Shown: positions 24,594 through 36,694 of the stretch, piece by piece
Layout: the number at the start of each line of letters is the position of its first letter
Numbering within the stretch: the stretch's first letter is position 1
From: Manihot esculenta
Lineage: Eukaryota > Streptophyta > Magnoliopsida > Malpighiales > Euphorbiaceae
NCBI RefSeq assembly: GCF_001659605.2
Contig: NC_035168.2
Coordinates: forward strand, 291,001 to 355,000
DNA length: 64,000 nucleotides
Direction: 5' to 3'
Position numbers and translations under genes: made by a program
The notes under the pieces: generated by a model
What the model was told of the DNA's origin: nothing
Seen by the model: only the letters and a program-made list of their open reading frames with translations
Databases searched by the model: none

Positions 24594-25564
24594 ATGGAAG
24601 GAGAGGATAGCTTAAGGACTTTAGAATGTCTAAGAGGAAGATTGCTTGCAGAGAGACAAGCTTCAAGGGTTGCTAAAGAGGAAGCTCAACTCATGGGTAA
24701 TAAGGTTTGCTCTCTTCCATTATTGGCTGCTAATTGATGTTGATGCGTCAAACATCTCTGTTCTTCTAAATACACGTACTGATTATGAGATCTCTGGTTT
24801 CTTTATTTTAGTTAATAGAGCTAGAGAGCAAACTCAGAGAAGAAACCAAATTGAGGCATAAAGCTGAAAAGAAGCTTAAATTCTTGAAGAAGAAGCTTGA
24901 GTCCTTGAAATTTTCTCTAACCTTTGAGGGACTAGATCTGTCGAGTTCATATGAGAATTGTGGGTCTTCTAGCACATCATCTACAAGTATTTCAGGCCTC
25001 AAAGATACGGAGGAATCTGCATCCAAGGCTTGGGTTTCTCAACATATGAATGATAATGCGCAAGAAACAACTGCATCCATTGAAGGGAGTTCAAGCAGTC
25101 AAGATACTCTAGATTCCATCTCTGATCCTAACCTCAAACTCAAAGAAGATTCTCCGCTACACAAATCTAGCTCCCAGTACGCTCCAAGTTGTCAAGATTC
25201 AAAAGTAGATTCTCACAAGTAAACCCAATCAATTCAACCTGCATTGCCCTTTTTTTAATAGTAACTCATAGTTTGCTTGATGGGATTTGTTAAATCTAAT
25301 TGTAGATGAATTGTGATGGTGAATTTCAGCTGTTCAACTTCAACTTTAGAAGCTGCCAAGGGAAGAAGTGAGAGTGATACGGAGGACCATGTGGATAACT
25401 CATTGGCATTAGTTCCTGTTAACGTGGCTGCACCGACCAAGAGCAGTGAGTTGAAGATAGTGAACAAAAGTATTAGTGAAGTTCTTGATGCTTTAAGACA
25501 TGCCAGAGAAAAGATAGAGAGGTCAATAGATAGAAGAAACATGATTAGAGTTGGGCCAAGTTGA
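24594..25564 (+). CDS. Small plant coiled-coil protein, 3 exons, 250 aa
   Basis: Exons 24594-24704, 24812-25218 and 25330-25564 join with GT-AG introns to 753 nt, no internal stop, ending in TGA. The ATG at 24594 begins MEGEDSLRTLECLRGRLLAE. Residues about 10-75 form one long charged helix with heptad Leu/Ile positions running across the first splice junction (LIELESKLREETKLR, then KLKFLKKKLESLKFSL). The middle is a Ser/Thr-rich, probably disordered segment with acidic patches. The C-terminal 50 residues form a second amphipathic helix (SEVLDALRHAREKIERSIDR). The reading frame across both junctions and the coiled-coil pattern make the model convincing. I do not recognise the family. A cytoskeletal, scaffolding or membrane-adaptor role is possible but unsupported. 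Confidence 0.8.
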
Positions 25565-26440
25565 ATGCATGTGTGTTAACAGTAATAATGTTAGTTATAG
25601 ATAACACATATTTAGAAAGGTCCTTAATTTTCGCACTGACAGGAAATGGGCAAACAAAGATTAGCATTGTATTTTTGAGACCACTAAGCATATAATAAAG
25701 TTAGGTGATTGTGATAATAAAAGAAACATGTGAAGTGAAGAATTCTTGGAGACTTGCTGTCTTCTGTCCAGATGATGCTTTAAGCTGGGTCCCAACATTG
25801 TTGTCCACTTGCTGATATTTTGACATCGTGATGGGTTGATGCCTGTGATCTGCACTCACATGTGTACGATTTTTAGGCTTTACTAATTTGCTTTCTGCAG
25901 TTTGCTGCTCTTATTGTTACCTGCATTAATAGAAGCTTATTCCTGGCTAAAGCCTAAATGGGTAAAAAAGAATGAGTTGTGTTTCTGTGATAAACTTAGT
26001 CAAACTTAAGAATAGCTTTTAGAAAGGTGGATCAGGGCTGTGGTGACTCGAGTTGGCAAGTGGCAAGGAACCATTTTCCACAGAATCCCAGGATTTTTGG
26101 AAGAAGTGCCCTCACCGAACGAGGTTTTTGCAAACTTGCATAGAGGTTAAAATAATATTTTAAGATTTCAGATAATTTGGATTATGCACTCCAAATTTGA
26201 TGCAAGCTTGTCCTATTCTGATGCATTTTATCGGTCCTTGGAGCCTCGTGAGTGAGCAGCCAAGCCTAGGAGTACCCTTCTTTTTTTTACCCCTTGAAAT
26301 ATATATGTATATTGAATTATTATCGATCATGCAACGATATGTTGGCCTACCCGGTTAAAGATCTAAATTAAATTGAAATCATCTTGGATCAAATCTACAA
26401 TCAGTCTTTGTCAATGATTTAATGGACTGATTTTTTTAAG
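25565..26440. other. 3' region of the coiled-coil gene and spacer
   Basis: No gene seen. The first ~150 bases are probably the 3' untranslated region; the rest is unremarkable spacer up to the gypsy LTR. Confidence 0.4.
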
Positions 26441-26850
26441 TGATGCAAAGCAATTGATTTTGAATTTTATAAAAGATTTAAATCGAATTTAATTTCTACC
26501 GTCGATATTTATTAGAGATTCACAATAATTTTCTAAAAAAAATAATTTCGAAACAGATAATTTTTTATCACAAAATTCGAGATTCAAATTTTATTATATT
26601 TTTCGAAACGGATAACTTTTTATCACAAAATTTAAAACTCAAATTCTATCATTGAAAGAGTTTATTATAAATTTTAATTATTTTATAATTTTTTTTTATA
26701 AATTTTCACATTAAAGTTTTTGTTATTATAAATATATCTTTTCTTAACTGTTTAACACACTTTTCAATTTTTGAGAATTTAATAAGAAATTCATCTTAAT
26801 CAAATGATATTGGTTAAAACTCCTGACAGAATCTAAACAGTTCTATTTCA
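26441..26850 (+). repeat. 5' LTR of the old gypsy element
   Basis: 410 bp, begins TGATGCAAAG and ends CTATTTCA. Diverged direct repeat of 52065-52445. It contains two internal copies of 'ttcgaaac(a/g)gataa(t/c)tttttat' about 65 bases apart. Confidence 0.75.
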
Positions 26851-26852
26851 GT

Positions 26853-26864
26853 TGATATCAGAGC
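26853..26864 (+). other. Primer-binding site of the old gypsy element
   Basis: TGATATCAGAGC lies two bases after the LTR. It differs at one base from TGGTATCAGAGC, the initiator tRNA-Met complement. Confidence 0.7.
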
Positions 26865-26874
26865 GAAGTTTTTC

Positions 26875-27888
26875 ATGTCCGACAACCAAGAAACGCGACT
26901 CATTGCAATTGAGGCATTCTTGACAGAATTGAGAGAGATGATCAGACAGCTAACCTTACAATGGGTAACAACCAACCCATTTCAAATCCTATGGTTGCAA
27001 ATCCTATAGTAGCAAATCTCCAACAGAATTATTATGAAGGTTACAAGATAAAGATAGACCTTCAAAACTTTTCCGATTTATTAGATGTAGAATTTGTCCT
27101 TAATTGGTTGGCAGAGGTTGATCAGTTTTTCAAAGTTATGAATGTGCAAAAGGATCGAAAGGTTTCGATTGTAGCTTATAAATTAAAGGGTGATGCAGCA
27201 GCATGGTGAAATTCTAATCAAAATGAACGCTATCGCAGGATGCTTGAACCTATATGAAACTGGTTGTTGATGAAGTAGATGATTGAACAGCGATTCTTGC
27301 CCAGCGATCACTCCCAAATTTTGTATAACTAGTATTATGACTATATTCAATTGTGAGAACGAAACCCAGCAGGTTACTAATTACCAGAGGGGACTGAATT
27401 ACGAAATTCACTGTATGATGAGAGTAGCTGCAATTTTCACGTTGGCAGATGCCATTGAGATGGCAAAAAGAGTGGAAGAACGTATTGAATGGCAGCCTCA
27501 ACAATAGTCTGATCGGAATTTTAATTATAGAAATTTTGGTTCGACAGGAACTCAGCAGTATAGAGGTAATTATAACGAACAGCCTTCTACGATTGTAAAT
27601 TCTGACAATCATCAAAATACTATGGAAGAAAGGAGAGACAGTAAGGGAAAGACAGTCATCAATACAGCAGACAAATGAGGCAAAATCAATCCTTATCAAA
27701 AACCAATCGGAGACATATGTTATCGCTGCAGACAATCTAAACATTGATTGAATAATTGTCCAAAACATAAAGGAGTTAATAATAATCGTCGATAGGTTAA
27801 TGTGGTTGAGAAGGTAGTTGAATCTGAGGAGGAAGTGGATAAATATGATAGGTCTATTGCTGGTTCTGAAGATGGGAAGGTCACCTAT
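26875..27888 (+). pseudogene. gag remnant of the old gypsy element
   Basis: It opens at an ATG (MSDNQETRLIAIEAFLTELR), then shifts frame to a typical gypsy gag core near 27055-27210 (KIDLQNFSDLLDVEFVLNWL, then AYKLKGDAAAW). Further gag follows at 27360-27507 (TNYQRGLNYEIHC, ADAIEMAKRVEE). A zinc knuckle of the form C-x2-C-x4-H-x4-C lies near 27718-27760, interrupted by a stop. The reading stops at the insertion point 27893 and picks up again after 41996. At least three frame changes make it non-functional. Confidence 0.75.
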
Positions 27889-29082
27889 GTGGTTGATAAG
27901 CGGTTGTCAAAGCCGTCAAAAATAAACCTATTATCAATCAACAAATAAATTTGCAGATAGTGGCAATAGGGTCGAACCACAGGGATTTGACACCAAATAT
28001 CTTCCTAATAATGACTAAGGCAAGTAAATAGCAAAAATAAAAAGGGAGTTTTATTTTGAAGATGTACTAAAGCTAATTAACAATAGAAAGCAAATAATTT
28101 AAAGATGAGTAAATTAATAAGAGAAAAGCTTCTAGTTGAAGTATGGATCTATTTCAGACTGTTTAGAATTGATCATTGATTCTTTAACACTCCTATTTAT
28201 TTCAATAAATTAGTTTAGGATGTGGAAGACGCTTCTCACAATCCAAATTCCTCCTTAGTTCTAGTTTGATTAGGAAACGTTCGCTAATCAAACACTAGTT
28301 AACAAGTTGCCAAGGAACGTCCTTGGGGCTTTTAGCATCGAACAACTGTTAACTGCATTAAGACTTAGAGAAACCTAATTCTAACCTTGCCAACTGCGTG
28401 GTCAAGTTTAGATTATGCAACTTGATTAAATGTGTATTTAAATAATCTAAGCAATTACGGACTTAAATTATTCAAACAATTGTTACTCAAGCAATTAAAA
28501 GCAATAGGCCTAAATTGATTCTAAAAGCAAAGCAACAATTATAGAAAGATCAAATTGCATAAATATTGAAAATAAATAGAAGTTTAACAATGGAGATTTA
28601 AATCTCCTAATTCATCACAAATCTGAATTTTCCAACTTCAACTAGAAAGGAATGAATTTAGCCACTCATGGTGGACAAAAATACAAAAGAAAGAAGAAAG
28701 GAAGAAGGAGACAAGCTTGCTGTGCTTTCTGCAGAATTTCTGCTGTGGAGAGAAGATATATTTGCTGGTTTGGGCTGCCTCCTTTTATAGGTGAGGAATC
28801 CCAATCCAATTAGGTTTTGGAATCCTAAATTAGATTGGTCTTTGTCTTTGATCTCTTCTTTAATTGTGAATAAATCTTCTTCTTGAGGAGGTCTATCTTG
28901 AGAGTGACTCTTTGAGATGCTCTAGGACTGATCTTGAAGTGTTTGAGAGGGGTTAGGACTTCTTTATTTTAAATCTTGAATTTCTGCACTTTCCTGCTTC
29001 TGCTGTATTTTCTGCTGTCAACGTGATTGGGGCGGTGATTTGGGCAGATCGGTGCCCCAATCGCTTTCTGTGAGTCAGTCCA

Positions 29083-31371
29083 TGTAACGACCCGAAAATC
29101 AGACCGCTACCGGCGCTAGGATCCAGATCGGCTTAAGGCCGCCGGGACCCGTAGCAAGCCTGACATGTAACCTGTAAACTTGCATAATCCCATACATGAT
29201 CAACAACATGCATAAAAATTAAAACTTTTCTTTCCATATATATCAACCAAACTCAACCTGTACATATACATTAACATAATATTGATCCCTCTATGGGATC
29301 TCATCAGTGCCCCCAAATGGGAGACATAACATATGCTGAGTTGGTTTACATAAACATCATAAAAATCTCTAAGATCATGTATTAAAGGGATAGCAACAAT
29401 CTATGGTCAAGCACACCTCTAACATCCATAAACATCATCTCATTACATATCTAAACTGTACTATTACATTACATTGTTCTATGATTTGTCATGTCCACAT
29501 TCTATCTATTACACAACAAGCTTTACTCTAACCGACCTCCTCTTCTATCCTGTACCTGCAAGCCTGGGGGTAAAAGGGAGAGGGGTGAGCTAAAAGCCCA
29601 GTGAGTTGAACTATAAAACATAATAACACTATGCTCCAATGAGATGCATCATAACACAGACAATTCACATAAGGGTTGGGTGAACTTGTCACCAATTAGT
29701 CCAAGCTAACTCTGTGCCAGGCCGTAGCATGGGGTCCTGGTCTTCCTGTCATACATACATTACTTACCATTATCCCAGGGCCTCCTCTGGGCTCCTGGTC
29801 TTCGAGTCCCATTACCGTGCCAGGCCGTAGAATGGGGTCCTGGTCTTTCCTTACTCTGTGCCAGGCCGTAGAATGGGGTCCTAGTCTTCCTGTCATGGAC
29901 TAATTAGGTCATCCAACATTCACCCACATCAACAGCAATCGATGCAATGTGGCATATTCGTGAAACTAATGCAATCATCCTATTGCATAATCATGATGCA
30001 TGAAACATGATAAAACATTTAATTTAAAAGATTAAGTTTAGTTCCACTCACCTCTGGCTGACTCTGACAACACCGAAGCAGCTGAACTCACTGCTGGGGT
30101 CCTCGGTTTCTCGGGTCCGAACCTACACAGGTGGACTCAAATGAGGGACCAAACATACCTGAACAAAACTATAAACTACTCCCCAAAAACCCCCTAAAAC
30201 ATCATGAAATAACCATACAAAATCATGTAAAGGAGGCCTGGACAGGGCACTTTCGGCGGCAGGTTCGGCGGCCGAAAGTCCTTCTAGAGCCGAAAGTCAG
30301 GCAGGTTCGGCGGCACCTTCGGCGGCCGAAACTCCCAGACAGAGACGAAACTCATGCATGTTCGGCGGCACCTTCGGCGGCCGAAACTGCCAGACAGAGA
30401 CGAAAGTCTCCCTTTCGGGGGCAAGTTTCTGCAGCCGAAAGGCTGCCTCCCCAGCCATGTTCGGCGGCTGAAAATCCTTCGGCTGCCGAACCTGGTTTCT
30501 GCCAAAGGGCAGAAACTTGGCTACCTTTGCACATTTCGCCTCCAAACTTATCAAACATGCATCAAACCTATTCTACAACACACAAACACAAGCATACATG
30601 TTCCTAGGGGCCTCAAACCAACATAAACCCCATCTACAACACATCAAACATCCACATTATTCAAGAACACACATTTATACCCATAAACATAACCATAACC
30701 TAAACATGCATTCTAACCCATAGATCTACTTAAAACTTACTTAAAACATGCAATGAGCTTAAGATCGGCTCTTACCTCTTGAAGATCGAGAGGGAGACGA
30801 CCTAAACTCGAAGTTGGGGGAGATTTGGGTTCTTGAACCTCCAAACTCCAAAACTTTGCTCAAAAGCTTTAATCTTTAAAAAAAAGTTAAAACAAATGAA
30901 AATCTTGAAAGATTTAGAGGGAAAACATCAAAGATGGGTGAGGGACGGCGAAGAGCTCACCTTGGCCGATAATGGGGAAAAGCTCGCCCGTTTTCGGCTA
31001 AGGAACCCTTTTATAGTGGCTGGCCAGACCACGTTCGGGGGCTGAATGTGCCTCCGCATGCATGCCATGTTCAGCGGCCGAACTTGAGGTTCGGCGGCCG
31101 AACCTGGACTTCCCTCACTTATGCTTTCGGGGGCCTAAAGCACACCCGCAACGCATGCATGTTCGGCGGCCGAACTTGAGGTTCGGCGGCCGAACCTGAG
31201 TTTTCCTCCAATGCTATTTTCATGCAAAAACTCATTTTCTTTCATACTTAAAACATAAAGCACATAAAAACATTTTATGAAAACATGGTTTTACCCTACT
31301 AGAGGCTTCCGACATCCGAGATTCCACCGGACGGTAGGAATTCCGATACCGAAGTCTAGCCGGGTATTACA
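29083..31371 (-). repeat. 3' LTR of the Tekay element
   Basis: 2289 bp, TGTAACGACCC...GGGTATTACA as read on the plus strand. It holds a minus-strand TATAAAAGG (near 31012), palindrome clusters at 30247-30495 and 31030-31195, and a minisatellite of 'gtgccaggccgtagaatgg' units at 29715-29895. It is about 120 bp longer than its partner LTR because it retains a palindrome-bounded segment near 31083-31200. Confidence 0.9.
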
Positions 31372-31387
31372 TTCTCCCCCCCTTAAG
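31372..31387 (-). other. Polypurine tract of the Tekay element
   Basis: On the minus strand CTTAAGGGGGGGAGAA sits directly inside the 3' LTR, the standard plus-strand priming position. Confidence 0.75.
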
Positions 31388-31469
31388 AACATTCGTCCCC
31401 GAATGTTCCTCAACTAGCACATGCATAGAGTCATTACAACATACACAAAAAAACACATAGAGACTAACC

Positions 31470-34044
31470 TTAAAAGAGGTGAGGATATTGCCGGAGTATA
31501 GACTCCCGTGTCTCCCAAGTGCACTCTTCCATATTGTGGTGGTTCCAAAGGACTTTCACCATCGGGATTTCCTTATTTCTCAACTTCCTGATTTGAGTGT
31601 CCAGAATCTGTACCGGCTGCTCAACATAGGTGAGATCCTCTTGGATCTCCACATCAGGCTCACTAAGAACCTTGCCCGGATCTGACACGAACTTTCTCAA
31701 CATAGAAACATGGAAAACCGGATGGATTCTCTCCATTGAAGCAGGTAAATTCAGCTTGTACGATACATTCCCAATCCTTCGCAGGACTTCAAAGGGCCCG
31801 ATGTACCGCGGAGCCAGCTTACCCTTCTTTCCGAACCGAACCACTCCCTTCATTGGAGACACCTTGAGCAATACCAGATCCCCCTCCTGGAACTCTACTT
31901 GCCTTCTGCGGATGTCTGCATAACTCTTCTGTCTGCTTGCAGCCGTCTTGATTCTTTCTCTGATTAAGGGTACCACCCTGCTGGTGATCTCTACTAGCTC
32001 AGGCCCTGCCAAGGCCTTTTCTCCAACTTCCTCCCAGCAAACAGGTGACCTGCACTTCCTCCCATATAAAGCTTCATATGGAGCCATCCCGATGCTAGCA
32101 TGATGGCTGTTATTGTAGGCAAACTCCACCAAAGGTAGATGCTGCCTCCAAGAACCGCCAAAGTCCAGCACACACATTCTTAGCATATCTTCTATGGTCT
32201 GGATGGTCCTCTCTGACTGTCCGTCTGTCTGTGGATGGAAGGCAGTGCTAAAATCCAACCTGGTACCCATGGCATCCTGCAGACTCCGCCAAAACCTGGA
32301 GGTGAACTAGGGTCCTCTATCTGACACTATAGAAACAGGAACCCCATGCAGTTTGACGATCTCATCAACGTACACCTGCGCCAACTTGTCCACAGAATAG
32401 CCACTCCTGACAGGGATGAAGTGAGCAGATTTGGTGAGTCTGTCCACAATCACCCATATGGAGTCTAATCTGTTGGACGTCGCCGGTAACCCCACTACGA
32501 AGTCCATAGCTATATTCTCCCATTTCCACTCTGGAATAGGTAGCGGGTTAAGCATTCCAGCCGGCTTCTGATGTTCCAGCTTCACCCTCTGACACACCTC
32601 GCAGGCTGACACAAACTGTGCCACTTCTCTCTTCATAGCTGGCCACCAATAAACCTTTTTCAGATCCTGATACATCTTGGTGGCCCCGGGGTGAATGCTG
32701 TATCTTGCATTATGAGCCTCTCTCATAATGTCTCCTTTTAGCCCTATGTCATCTGGTACACATAAACAACTCCCATAGCGGAGGATCCCCTTGTTGTCGA
32801 ATCTGAACTCGCTGTCTTTGCCTGACTGAACAGTCCTGGCAATCTTCACTAACTCTGGGTCCTCATGCTGTTTCTGAGCCACCTGCTCCAGAAACACGGG
32901 CGTCACTTTCATCTGAGCAACTAGAGCACATGTACCAGAAAACTCCAACTGTAGACCTTCCTCAATGAGTTTGTAAAACTCCTTCACCACTGGTCTCCTC
33001 TCTGCCGTGATGTGGGATAGACTGCCTAATGACTTCCGGCTTAGGGCGTCTGCCACGACATTCGCCTTACCCGGATGATACTGAATCTTGCAATCATAGT
33101 CACTCAGCAGCTCTACCCATCTCCTCTGTCTCAAGTTCAAATCTCTTTGACTCAAGATGTACTGCAGGCTCTTATGATCTGTAAAGATCTCACATTTTAC
33201 CCCATAGAGGTAGTGCCTCCACATCTTGAGTGCAAAGATTACTGCTGCCATCTCAAGGTCATGTGTGGGGTAATTCAACTCATGCTTCTTTAGCTGCCTC
33301 GAAGCATAAGCAATCACCCTCTCATTTTGCATCAGTACACAACCCAGTCCCACACGGGACGCATCACAAAAGACTGTAAAGTCCTCATCACTAGATGGCA
33401 GAGCTAAAACTGGCGTTGAAGTCAACCTCTTCTTAAGCTCTTCAAAACTCTCTTCGCACTGGTCGGTCCACAGAAATTTCTGATTCTTCCTGGTTAGTCT
33501 GGTCAGAGGAGCTGCTATTTTCGAGAAGTCCTGAACAAACCTCCTGTAGTAACCTGCCAAACCCAAGAAACTCCTGATCTCTGTCACTGAAGTGGGTCTA
33601 GGCCAGTTAGCCATAGTTTCTGTCTTCTTGGGGTCCACCTCTATCCCATTCTCTGACACTACATGCCCCAAGAACGAAATGCTCCTCAGCCAGAACTCAC
33701 ACTTAGAGAACTTGGCATACAAGCCATGTTCCCTCAAGGTCTGTAGAACCAACCTCAGATGATGGGCATGCTCCTCTGCATTCCTGGAATACACTAGGAT
33801 ATCATCTATGAAGACAATAACGAAGTGATCCAGGTACTGGCTAAACACTCTATTCATGAGATCCATGAATGCTGCAGGGGCGTTGGTTAGCCCGAACGGC
33901 ATTACAAGGAACTCAAAATGCCCATATCTGGTCCTGAAAGCCGTCTTTGGCACATCCTCATCTCTGATCCTCAGCTGGTGGTACCCAGATCTCAGATCTA
34001 TTTTGGAGAAACAATCCGCTCCTGCTAGCTGGTCGAATAGATCC
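31470..34044 (-). pseudogene. Tekay pol, second part: RT, RNase H, integrase, chromodomain
   Basis: Reading minus from 34044 the frame starts inside RT ([17 protein letters not shown]), then [20 protein letters not shown] and the catalytic FIDD near 33800. RNase H follows ([23 protein letters not shown]). Next comes the integrase zinc domain (HPGATKM...CEVCQ) and its catalytic core ([14 protein letters not shown]). A TAG at 32307-32309 then interrupts an otherwise open frame, at the place where the family has Gln, consistent with a C-to-T change. The frame continues to 31470 through [19 protein letters not shown] and ends in a chromodomain-like tail ([17 protein letters not shown]). The start is missing because of the block at 34045-36694. 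Apart from that stop the coding sequence is remarkably intact. Confidence 0.88.
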
Positions 34045-36423
34045 TGTAACAGCCCGGAAACCGATACCCCTCTGTAACGGCCCGAACCGCCACCGGCGCT
34101 AGGATCCAGATCGGCTTAAGGCCGCCGGGACCCGTAGCAAGCCAAACATACATACTATTACCTGGTCAAATCCCATACATGATTAAAACTGAACCATAAA
34201 AGCATGAAAACTGAACATCAGAAGAACCCAAACCTGACCTGTGCATGTATCCTGACATGAAACATACATCATAAAATCATAAAACCTCCACTGGAGTCCT
34301 CATCATATACTCCAATGGGGTAACATTACATGCCTCAAGTTTGGTTCTCAACTCAACATATAACATAAACATAACCATGCATTAACAGGGACTAACCAGT
34401 CTATAGGGCCAAGCACAACTAATCCATAAACATTAACTCTACTATCAGTTACATACATTACATCAACTTATATTACATTACATCAACTTATATTACATGT
34501 CCACTTCTAAAACTACTAAACATAAACATAATCTAAGCTATTACAACATGCATATCTTAACCTTGACTTTACCCTGCAGCCTCTGGACTCTGACTTAAAC
34601 CTGCAACACTGGGGTTAGGGGAAAGGGGTGAGCTAAAAAGCCCAGTGAGTAGAAACAGCGAAAACAGTTCATTAATTACATGCTTTCATGAAATGCGTCA
34701 TAACACAAGTAAATCACATCACTTTGTCCGTCTCGGGGCTCATGCAGATAACTATTCCCCACGGAGTGTTTTTAGAGAGTTCCTTTGAATTGCTAGCATC
34801 TTTACTCTCAAGGATCGGACATGACCCCAAAAATCCCTCTGTCGGTGCCCGGCTCCCCCAAAGGAGCTCACACAGGACTTTCACATACATGACGGGGTAC
34901 CTAGTCCACAGAGAGCTCACAGTGACTTTCCTATATGTACTTGTCCGGCTCTCAAAGGACTTACCCAAGACTCAATGACAGATATGGGCTATTGGAGTCG
35001 CCTTGGTCCAAACCTACCTCAACATCAACATGAAATAATGCAATGCAACATATTCGTGAACTAGTGCAGTCAGCCTACTATACATAATTATGATGCATGA
35101 ACATGCTTTAGGCATTAGATTTTGTGCATAAAATATTAAGTTTAGTTCTACTCACCTCCTGGCAGACGCCGACTGACTCTGCACCTGCTAGCACTAATGG
35201 CCTCCTCGATCTCTCGGGTCCGATCCTACACAGGTGGACTCGAATGAGGTGCCAAACATACTCTAACAACTCATAAACATACCCCCTCAAACCCCTCTAA
35301 ACATCACTAAAACATGCATAGGAAACACCCAAGAAACGGCTGGACAGGGCACTTTCGGCGGCACCTTCGGCGGCCGAAAGTCCCCTCCAGAGACGAAACT
35401 CGGGCAGGTTCGGCGGCACCTTCGGCGGCCGAAACCTCAGGACAGAAACGAAAGTCCCTCCTTCGGGGGCATGTTCGGCAGCCTAAAGACTGCCTCCCAT
35501 GCAGGTTCGGCGGCCGAAACTCCTTTCGGCGGCCGAACCTGGTCCCCTCTGGACGACAGGTCCGATTCTGCCAAGCCAAAAACCAAACTTAAATATACCC
35601 AAATCCTCACATACTCTCTCCCAATCATGCATACTCACTCCCACAAGCATAAAGGAGCATAAACTAACATAAACTCCTCAACACAAACATCACATAACAT
35701 ACATTGGCATACATTGGGCATAAAACCCACATAAACCTAAACATGCATATCTACCCATACTCAACCATCAAAAACTTCATAAAACTTCATGAAAACTCTA
35801 GGGAAACAAGGATCTACACTTACCTCTTGAAGATCGAGGGCTGGTGTGACCCCTAACTCGGAGGTGTGGAGAATCCAAGCTCCAAAAGCTCCAAGCTCCC
35901 AAAACTCCTTTTAAGCTTTAAATCTTCAAACACAAGAGTAGAAATCATGAAAAACTTGAGAGATGGGTAGAGAAAACACGAAAACGACCAAAGGAAGGCA
36001 TAAACTCACCTGAGCTCGAGAATGGGGAGAAAACTCACCCATTTCCGATCTGAGGGCCCTTTATAGGTGGCCTGGTCAAAGACCTTCGGCAGCCTAACGT
36101 GCCCCCTAAACTCATGCATGTTCGGCGGCCGAACTTAACTTTCGGCGGCCGAACCTTGGCTCGTTTAAACAAGACTTTCGGAGGCCAAAGGCGCTCCCGA
36201 AGCCTTCCCATGTTCGGCGGCCGAACTTCACTTTCGGCGGCCGAACCTGGCAAACGCCTCCTTGGTCTTTTCTCTTCAAAACTCAATTCTTTTTCATTTA
36301 AAACCATGAAATCATGTGAAAAACATTTTAGAAAACACATTTTACCCCTTCTAGAGAGATCCAACACCCTAGATTCCGCCGGAAGGCAAGAATCCCGATG
36401 CCGGATTCTAGCCGGGTATTACA
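34045..36423 (-). mobile_element. Inner Tekay-type LTR of a different subfamily
   Basis: 2379 bp, TGTAACAGCCCGG...GGGTATTACA, with a minus-strand TATAAAGG near 36062 and many TTCGGCGGCCGAA palindromes (35354-35540, 36068-36245). Its first 50 bases and its 'ctcccccaaaggagctcac' minisatellite match the fragment at 7442-9066 better than the LTRs that surround it. GATCC precedes it (34040-34044) but no matching duplication lies at its other side, because internal sequence continues there. Confidence 0.8.
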
Positions 36424-36694
36424 TTCTACCCCCCTTACAAAAACATTCGTCCCCGAATGTTAAAACAACAACAAACACAAGCATGCAAGCAAGCAAGCGA
36501 ATCCTAAAGCTTCTCTCCAAAGAGAGACACCAAACGCTGGAGTAAGAACTCCCAGGTTCCTAAACTCCACGAGCTTCTGCTGCGCTACTCTGATCCTTCT
36601 CTATCTTCCTCCTTCTCTGCTCTTACTCTTCTCTTCTCACTTACTAACTGGCTTCTTCTCACTACTAACCCAAAACTAACTCTAACTCTCACAG
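36424..36694 (-). pseudogene. 3' internal fragment belonging to the inner LTR
   Basis: On the minus strand a PPT-like GTAAGGGGGG and 'cgaatgttttt' abut the inner LTR exactly as at 31372. Bases near 36525-36575 resemble the extreme 3' end of pol near 31490-31540 (ctggagtaagaactcccagg versus ccggagtatagactcccgtg). So this is the tail of another Tekay copy, most of whose body is deleted. Confidence 0.6.

Noticed and set aside
34040..36694. Simple insertion of a solo LTR into pol
   Set aside because: Internal sequence (PPT and pol tail) follows the LTR on one side, no 5-bp duplication is found, and the RT halves overlap by ~70 diverged bases.
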